Below, piece after piece: positions 57,301-64,000 of a stretch of 64,000 nt of DNA. The translations under genes were made by a program, and so were the position numbers. The stretch's first letter is position 1; each line of letters starts with the position of its first letter. Below the pieces are notes generated by a model. That model was given only the letters and a program-made list of their open reading frames with translations. It had not been told where the DNA came from and searched no databases. Source of the DNA: Entomortierella parvispora (taxonomy: Eukaryota > Mortierellomycota > Mortierellomycetes > Mortierellales > Mortierellaceae); NCBI GenBank assembly GCA_963573315.1, contig OY752140.1, positions 2,914,001 through 2,978,000 on the forward strand, written 5' to 3'.

Positions 57301-59604
57301 TGAATCCAAATTGCTGCAAAGGCAGCATTGCACAAGGAGCAATGGATGAATTGAGCACAAGACCACAGAAGAAACTTGAGGGATTGTGTTCACCCTGACC
57401 AACCAGCTTTTTGTGCACGTTGTGCTACATTTGATGTTCAAAGTGAGAAAATAAAGAAGAGGACAATCGATGAACACAACCACAAAGCCCTTTGGATGAT
57501 TTGTGAGAAAAGGTCTTTATTGATAGAACATCTGCTGAAACTCACGTCAAGAGGAGGAACAGAACTTGTTGACAAGAACCCATTTTAAAAAAAATGCCCT
57601 CATGTAACGTTTCTGTTGTTTTCATGTCGTAAACCTTTGCGTCTTGTATTGTTGATTGCTGTGTGCGAATGCACATGCATCTTGTCCCGCTTGTTTTCAA
57701 CAAGGCGCATGAATATGCATGTCCACAGGAATTTCGCAATCAACAATACAATGGTCACTTTTTTCTTGTTTGACGTCTTCGAAATGATAGGCGCGACAGA
57801 AATAGGGCTTTGAAAAGAACAGTTGGAAAGTCGTGTCGCACAACGGGTCAATGAAGGATACGAGCTCAGAACCCGAACTTGTCGTTTGATTGGGCCTGCC
57901 CTCAAATACAATTCACTTCTGAAGACCCTTTCAAGGATTTCTGTGCGACGAATTGCTGTGCTGCGAAACAATGAGAAAAAAAAGGTGGGTCTGTCCATTT
58001 CTGTTCCCAGTCTTTGGAGTGCCATTCAATGGAATAAAAGAAAAAAAGGTGTGGGAGAGAATCTCGACCAAGCAACTGATGAAGGGCGCGTCTCAGTCGA
58101 AAGCATTCTCCCTGCTTTTGTGCAGTACTGTAGTTGTATCTTTGTGCCGTCAGGGTCATCAATGAGGAGTCCACCAGGAGGTTCTATTTTTTGTCATTGT
58201 GCTCAGCCTTGCGCCCACCTTGGCGGGGTGTATCTAGCACTTCAAAAAAGAGAGATTGGGAGCGTGCCGACGGTACGAGATGCATGCTACCCTCATGCAA
58301 CGCAAAAGGGCTCGCACAGGAAAACGGTACAATACCACTCAAAGAATATATTCGGTAACCAGCCCTGCCCTGGAGTGCTTTGACCCAGAGCAGAAAACCA
58401 CATTGTGACCAAGAGGATGTTTCTCTCTTTCTCACGACATTTGTGCAGCAGGGCACACAGGATCTGAACAAAAATTGGTGCGATGGAGGCTCCCGCATCT
58501 GAGCAAAAAAAGTCGAATCTCTGAGCCCTTTCTTTCAGACGTATTTTGTTTTGAGAGTCTGCATGAGCTGTTGTTAATGAAAAACTAGTAATTTAGTCCC
58601 TTCTTGAAAGAATGGGGTAGAGACACAGAAGATCATCGATCGTTTCGCCGCTTTTCTTCCCAAACCACACAGGACATGGCACGCCAAAAATACGCAAAAT
58701 GGCCTCTGCGCAACAGCCTTTTTATCATTTGCCGCTTTGCGATTGTACGAAGTGGTCAGTCCCAAGTCTTCAAGGGGCGAAAGGGTTGACATGGTTCGGG
58801 AGCTTGTTGAGGGTATTATATTACGCGAAAGATAACCTCTTCTCTCAATGAGTGAGAACACTAGGATGCGGCTGGGATAGGGGACTGATAGTCTAACACT
58901 ACATGACACGTCCTTGGTAAATGAAAATATAGGTTTCAACATCTTCGGGAATGCATCATAGGGTTATTAGACCAGTCATATCAGGTTGGGATATGTAGCG
59001 CAAAAGCCGCTCGCGTTTTTCACCGCTGCCGAATGGTCTTCTTATTCCAAAAAATAAGCTGCCTGAAGACATGCAGAGTGAGAGAGGCTTGTGTCCCTCC
59101 TTTGAGGAATGTGGAGCCTACCAAAAGGCAACCGAGTTTTTGAGAGCCAAGTTGCCAAAAAGGGGAATCGCACTGACATTTAGGATTGGTAAGGAACCCA
59201 GAGCCGAGAAATCCATCCTCGTTTCAGCAGGAGCTATCTGAATCGGCGCCCCAGAAGAGTACCAGGAACCAGGATGGCTGTGCTGCATTCCAGCTCCGTG
59301 CAGGTACAACGCCTAGTCAGGCTCTCACCATCTCAACAGCTGTAAAAAAAGCCCCTGACGAAATCGCGTCCAACATGGCGCGTTGGATCGCGTGCATCGA
59401 GCCGCCCCTTAACATGCATCCCTCGCAGCCTTCTCCACATGCAAATGGCACAGGAACTCAAACCGGCTGTTTCTTTGCCGGGGAAGAGGAGGGAGTGCAT
59501 TTCTCGCTCGTCATTCACTTCATTCATTCCTTTCCTTCTTTTCCTCCCCCTCCTCCTCTCCTTACATCCTCCACCTTCCCCTCTTTCTGTCTTCCTTCGT
59601 CGCC
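54355..59604. other. 5.2-kb region without a recognisable gene
   Basis: This is by far the longest gene-free stretch in the window. The first part is the leader and promoter of the Gln/Pro/His-rich gene. Open frames of 60-186 codons occur on both strands, but none has a domain, plausible splice structure or regular codon use. A T-run (about 55567-55592), an A-run (about 56187-56203) and an imperfect palindrome (57647-57748) are present. I found no transposase, reverse transcriptase or terminal repeats. It may hold long non-coding RNA, decayed mobile DNA or a fast-evolving gene. Confidence 0.55.
57647..57748. repeat. 102-nt imperfect palindrome (foldback hairpin)
   Basis: The outer 13-nt arms TATTGTTGATTGC (57647-57659) and GCAATCAACAATA (57736-57748) are exact inverse complements. 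After a symmetric 13 x 13 unpaired block, ACATGCAT pairs with ATGCATGT. The centre is a perfect CTTGTT-TTC-AACAAG hairpin at 57690-57704. All three stems share one centre near 57697. It resembles a foldback element, a MITE-like remnant or a small-RNA precursor. No flanking target-site duplication is obvious. Confidence 0.7.
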
Positions 59605-60623
59605 ATGTCTGCTATCACGGCTTTGGCTCGCCCTGCCCTCGACTTTTTACAGCCACTTTCGCTCTCGCCTTGGAACGTGGGAGTCCAGATCACGGCCGTA
59701 GCCCTGCCCTGTTTGCTCGTGTCCGAAACCGCGAAATCGTCCTTGGGTCGATGGATTTTTAAACCTCTTGCCTCTTTCGGTTTCCTGGTGGCTGCTCTGG
59801 CATACCTTCCTTCCAGCGTCAGCCCTTCCACCAACACAACGGCCTTTGCTGCCCTCTCGGACTTGCCAAGGGCCTTGACCAACTCGGGAATCTTGGGCTT
59901 GGCAACCTCGTACGCCATTGAAATCAAGCATATCGTCTTGGATGTGGCTCCGACGCTCTTCAACTCTTCTGCTACTGCTGCTTCCTCTGCTGTGGTTCAC
60001 ACAACATACACCAAGGCCATGATGGGCGCATTTGTGTTGGGCGCGATTGGAGATGTGTTGTTGATCCCTCAGAAAGGGTTCTTGCCTGGCTTGGTAAGTT
60101 TCTTGGCAGGACATGCGGCATTTATGGTTGCATTCACGTTCCATGGGCAGGACACGTTGGCAAGACAGAAGGCCTTGGGATTCATTGTGGCCATGGCTGC
60201 GATTGTAGGACCTTGGTTGCTGCCAAAGATCAAGAACAAGATCATGCGAACTGCTGTAAGTGGATATCCCCCCCTTTCCTCCGAAGCTTTTACTTTATTC
60301 TCCTGTATCATTTCAGATATTGTCCACATGAAGATATCGCCCTTCGTCTGACTTTTTTTGTTTCTCTTCTCCAGGTTATTGCATACATGCTCGTCATCAG
60401 TGGAATGGTCATGACGGCATTTGGAAGCGTCAAATGTGGACGAGAGTTCTTGCCTGAGCGCGTTCTCGGCGCCTTGTTGTTCTTCTTCTCGGATCTTTTT
60501 GTGGCGCGTCAACATTTCGTGCACAAGACTGTGCTCAACAAGTGGATCGGACTGCCTCTTTACTATGTTGGTCAGATCCTGTTGGCTTCCACCCTTCGAG
60601 GCGAATTTGTCTTGGACCATTAA
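59605..60623 (+). CDS. YhhN/TMEM86 family membrane protein (lysoplasmalogenase-like)
   Basis: The protein has 299 aa from exons 59605-60255 and 60375-60623. It is hydrophobic, with about eight spans, including WNVGVQITAVALPCLLVSET, AMMGAFVLGAIGDVLLIPQK, FLPGLVSFLAGHAAFMVAFT and VIAYMLVISGMVMTAFGSV. The paired motifs GAIGDVLL with FLAGHAAFMVAF, and the later ALLFFFSDLFVARQHF and LPLYYVGQILLA, are characteristic of the YhhN/TMEM86 family; the two conserved Asp residues are candidate catalytic residues. Animal TMEM86B hydrolyses the vinyl-ether bond of lysoplasmalogens. Fungi mostly lack plasmalogens, so the real substrate is uncertain. The start follows a strong pyrimidine tract. Confidence 0.88.
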
Positions 60624-61234
60624 AATCATGGACATTGGAACCCGAACCCGATTACTTCCGTTCATAATTTCATTGTTGCGAAAAATGATAAAGAATGCTG
60701 TAACTTTTAGACATTGATTGTCATCAAGAGAAAACAAAGTGAATGATCCTTTTCTTGTTTATTTTGGGGCAAGGGGGAGCTTTTGGGGGTTCAGAGGTCC
60801 AGAGAAAATGGTGGCAAAATAGGGTATATTACAGACGAGAGCGAACAATGGGGAGGGAGACTGCACAAAAGTGGTTATCTCATTCTGTTGGATGACAGGT
60901 CGTCCAGCAAGCCGAGACACAAAGGGAGTAGTGTTGATGAAAGGAAAGGAGGGGCAAGCGGTGATGAGAGAGGTATACAGTGAAAGTACAATGGATGGTA
61001 TGGCGTGTTAGTTGTGCAGAAACAAAAAAGAAAAGGCAGCCCTTGTTTGGCAAGGGCTACGGAGAATGAAGCAACACAAATAAAAGTTGAAATGCATGTG
61101 CTATGCCTGACCAGGGTGAGTGGTGGGAGATGCAGGGCGGAGGTGAACCAGCGCATCCTTCCTTCCTGTCGATTGAGAGCAAAATATCTCACTACAGCGA
61201 GAATGAATACGCCGCTGTACTACCGGCAGGTGAT
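60624..61234. other. Convergent intergenic region
   Basis: These 611 bp lie between the 3' ends of the YhhN gene and the alpha/beta hydrolase. No gene or strong repeat was seen. Confidence 0.5.
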
Positions 61235-63285
61235 TTAGAACCGGTCAGGATCCTCAAAGAGTTGCTGGGACTGATAGAGGGCCTGAGAGTCGTAGATATT
61301 GCTGGTCTGAATAGCCTGTTGGAGTCCTGTGCTGTAAGTGCTGCTCCTGTACGAATGGTGCTTGTTGAGTCCTAGTTGCTTGATCGACCAACGTTGTGAG
61401 AGCGACCGCTCAAATTCAGCAAGTTTCCAGGAAGAGGCGATACCCTTGAAGATTTTGCTCACGACATCGGCTCGCCATAACAGACCATGTGTGCCTCCCT
61501 CGATCACGCTCAATGTACACTGAGGAAGTCGTTGTTCCATCCAGTCCACAGCTTCTTTGGAAATGACGGCATCCTATGATAAATGGATAGCAAAAAAAAA
61601 AAAAAAAAAAAGTTTTGTCAGCAAATGAAGTGAGCACTGCGAAATGCCATATGGAAATGAAAATGGCTCCCATGCATCGCCCAGAGAGACTCTCACTCCT
61701 CCTTCATTCTGTTGCCCAGACCATGCTCAAGTGAGCCACTCTCATTCCTGTCCCACCAAGTAAAAACGGGAAATGAAAAAAAGAAAAAAGAAAAAGGAAT
61801 GGCTCAACAATCTGCGTAGTTGTCTGCTCACACACTTGGCCCATATCCCCAACAGCCTTTGGTCGGACACGATCCACGTTTGCCACCATGTCTCGATCCT
61901 GTGTCGACTTGTAGGCACGTGTATCCTTTCTGAAATTGTTAAAAATGAGAAAATGAGACATGTCCGTTTCCTGCCGTCAATGTAAACAATGAGAATCGTC
62001 CCGTCGCTGATCGCCCTGGAGACTTTTGAGGTATGCAATGCAGAGATGTGTCATATGCTGCCGCTTGATGACAAAAAAAAAGTGCTGTAACAATGCAATC
62101 TGCAGCCCTCCCTCTACCGCCGTGTGGTTTTCTTTGTTGATGTTTTTCGATGCGCATGCAGTTCGGGATGGCGGGATTGTGAGTCGACTTTACCTTGGTG
62201 CCCCAAAAGACATGCACAGGCAGTGTCACATCCTTGTAACTGAACCCAAAGGAATGGTACAGTTCCAAACACACCATCAGGTCATTGTTTGCACCCTCTA
62301 AACTCTCGGCCATGTTGTCCTGCAGCATCGCCTTGACCAATTTCTCTCGGTCATAGTTGAGGATGTTGGGATCGGATTTGCACGGTGGCTCCTTGGCAGC
62401 CACGGACAGGGATTTGTATAGCAAACTGGCAGTACTCTGACTTTTGAGCAAGGTGGTGGGCACATGTCGGATCCACTTCATGCGCTTCGCCAGCGTCAAA
62501 TGCACCCAGGGCGACATGAGCCAGACAGTGCCAACGATCCTGGACTTGAGTCGAAGCGCGCATGCCATGGCGTAGATGGCTCCGCATGAATGACCCATGA
62601 GCGAGAACTTTTGAATGTTGAATCCGTTTGCCATCTCCTCGACGATCTCTGCCATGCGAAGGGGCGTCCATGACTGCAATAAAGGGAAAAAGAACGAAAG
62701 AAGGGCAAAAACGCGGAAAGAGACGAAAAGGTGATCCGAATGAGACAATAGGCCAAGACACGAAAAGGGAAAGAGGTGTCAGCGGCACGTCCGTCCCTGT
62801 TTCTGCTTTGTTTCCTTCCCGTGCGTATGCGTATGCATCACTCACCTCTGGCTGGGTCGTATGGGACATGCCGACGCCCGGGCGGTCGATGCAATAGATC
62901 CGGAGTGAATGCTTGAATGCCAAGTCCTCGAGAATGATGGAGTAGTAGCGCATGCACCCCAGGCCGAGACTAGTGTGACATGAAGCAGTTAGCAAAGTGA
63001 CGGAGTAGAAGTAGAAAGTAGAGCACGTCCAGCCTCGAGTCCTTGGCCGCGTTTGCTCAGGGACGGGACGAAGCTAGCAGGATAGTCTGGACTGACCAGC
63101 ACTTACAAGCAAAAGACAGGGTGGCCGCAGGGATGGCCCACCTCCGCAAAGGAGACAAGGCGGCCCGAGAAGAGCTCATACCGCTGGTTCATGTCGACAC
63201 AGCCTAGTGTGGCCTCGACATCGGCCATGGTCGGGATGCTGTCAAAGGACCGGATCGAGGCCGATTCAGACATTCGCCGGGACAT
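61235..63285 (-). CDS. Alpha/beta-hydrolase fold protein
   Basis: This serine hydrolase of 373 aa comes from exons 63107-63285, 62846-62969, 62194-62673 and 61235-61573. The catalytic triad is visible: nucleophile Ser130 in FSLMGHSCGAIYAMA, Asp262 at the start of exon 4 (WGTK then DAVIS), and His290 in EGGTHGLL. The oxyanion-hole region is the VFCFLGLGCMRYYSI segment and YCIDRPGVGMS gives the usual strand-turn. There is no signal peptide or membrane anchor. The first 40 residues are Ser/Met-rich with a basic start. A cap domain with LAKRMKWIRHVPTTLLKSQS probably shapes the pocket. The substrate is unknown; lipase-, epoxide-hydrolase- and esterase-like members share this layout. Intron 3 is unusually long (620 nt). 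Confidence 0.88.
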
Positions 63286-64000
63286 GATGGATGCAAGATT
63301 GAATGCCGCGTGGATGTGGTGAGGTGAAAGAGGGGAAAGGGACGTATAAAGAAGAAAGAGAGAGGAAAGTAGAAAAAAAAATAAAAAATAAAAGGAGCCG
63401 TGAATCAGGTCGGGAATGGCCGTTGCGATGGAAACACGACAAAAAGGGGGGGAGAAAGGCGGGGAATGAGTGCAAGAATGCTGTGTAAAGGTGCGATGAT
63501 GGCGAAGAAAAGAGGAATGAGAATGTCTTTTCACTCGTCAGGGACACAAGAAGGACAGACAGAGGGACAAAGGGCCAAAATTAACGTAGGGAACAACAGA
63601 CGATGCCGCCAATTGGTGCGATACGGTCACGGACGATTGAAGGGTATTTATAACAAGGGATAGAACGTGGGCGACCGTGGCGCGAAGTTTAAAGGGCGTG
63701 GAGAGTGAGTGGACAAGCGGCTGTCACTGTTGCGGTTGACAGATTGACAGACGAGAACTGTGGAGACAAACAGGCAGAAGAACAGCTTGAGAGACAAGAA
63801 CAACGAGGGGAGCAAGAACAGAGGGGGCAAAGGAGTTGGCGCAGCGGTTGGATGAAGTGAAGTGCCAAGAAGGGAGAAGGGCTGAGGAGGGCAGGACAAA
63901 AGAAAGAGGGGAGAGGGGAGATATTCTTAGGTGGCTGCCAAGTGAGAAAAGACAGCAGCAGCTTAGAGAATGAGTGAGGAGGAAGACTTGAAAGGTGGAG
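63286..64000. other. Upstream region of the alpha/beta hydrolase, to window end
   Basis: These 715 bp are purine-rich on the plus strand, hence pyrimidine-rich on the coding strand near the hydrolase start. No second gene is apparent before the window ends. Confidence 0.5.

Noticed and set aside
57823-58383. 186-codon open frame in the gene-poor island
   Set aside because: No domain, it begins at a non-ATG codon, composition is irregular, and nothing suggests splicing to other exons.

Overview
The window reads as nuclear DNA of a filamentous fungus. Genes carry short spliceosomal introns, mostly 80-150 nt with GT-AG ends plus two GC-AG cases. Both strands are coded at about one gene per 3 kb, and every recognisable protein is eukaryotic. 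Long Gln/Ser/Pro-rich stretches and an F-box/LRR-type fragment of a sort abundant in Mortierella relatives suggest Mortierellomycotina (early-diverging Mucoromycota). That placement is an inference; no rRNA or mitochondrial marker is present. I saw no tRNA, rRNA, CRISPR array, virus or intact transposon.

Layout. 1-6 kb: the 3' end of a Ubp8/USP22 deubiquitinase, then two old-yellow-enzyme (OYE) paralogues on opposite strands around the molybdopterin-synthase small subunit MOCS2A. 6-11.2 kb: proteasome ATPase Rpt3, the autophagy modifier Atg12, rRNA-processing factor Efg1 and a hemerythrin-type protein. 12.9-21 kb: a 1166-aa membrane protein with a long disordered tail, a doubtful carboxylesterase, an F-box/LRR remnant and a four-helix membrane protein. 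21.7-31.7 kb: a Pho81/NUC-2-like phosphate regulator (SPX-ankyrin-dead GDPD), an OPA3-like protein, V-ATPase subunit G and asparagine synthetase. 32-37 kb: a ubiquitin-like domain protein without C-terminal diglycine, a major-facilitator transporter and a second four-helix membrane protein. 37.2-45.3 kb: one five-exon gene for a giant (about 2481 aa) leucine-rich-repeat protein. 46-54.5 kb: an unrecognised nuclear-type protein, zuotin/DNAJC2 with two SANT domains, and a Gln/Pro/His-rich protein. 54.5-59.6 kb: a 5.1-kb gap without a recognisable gene, containing a 102-nt imperfect palindrome. 59.6-63.3 kb: a YhhN/TMEM86 protein and an alpha/beta hydrolase.

Functional links. Most genes are unlinked housekeeping functions, as usual in fungi. 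Small patterns stand out. CACGTG sites lie 200-300 nt upstream of four neighbouring genes (MOCS2A, RPT3, ATG12, EFG1). TGACTC cores lie upstream of asparagine synthetase. Short tandem repeats sit in several promoters. Gene models were spliced by eye; in each multi-exon model the exon phases agree and the summed coding length is a multiple of three (for the partial first gene only the phases can be checked).
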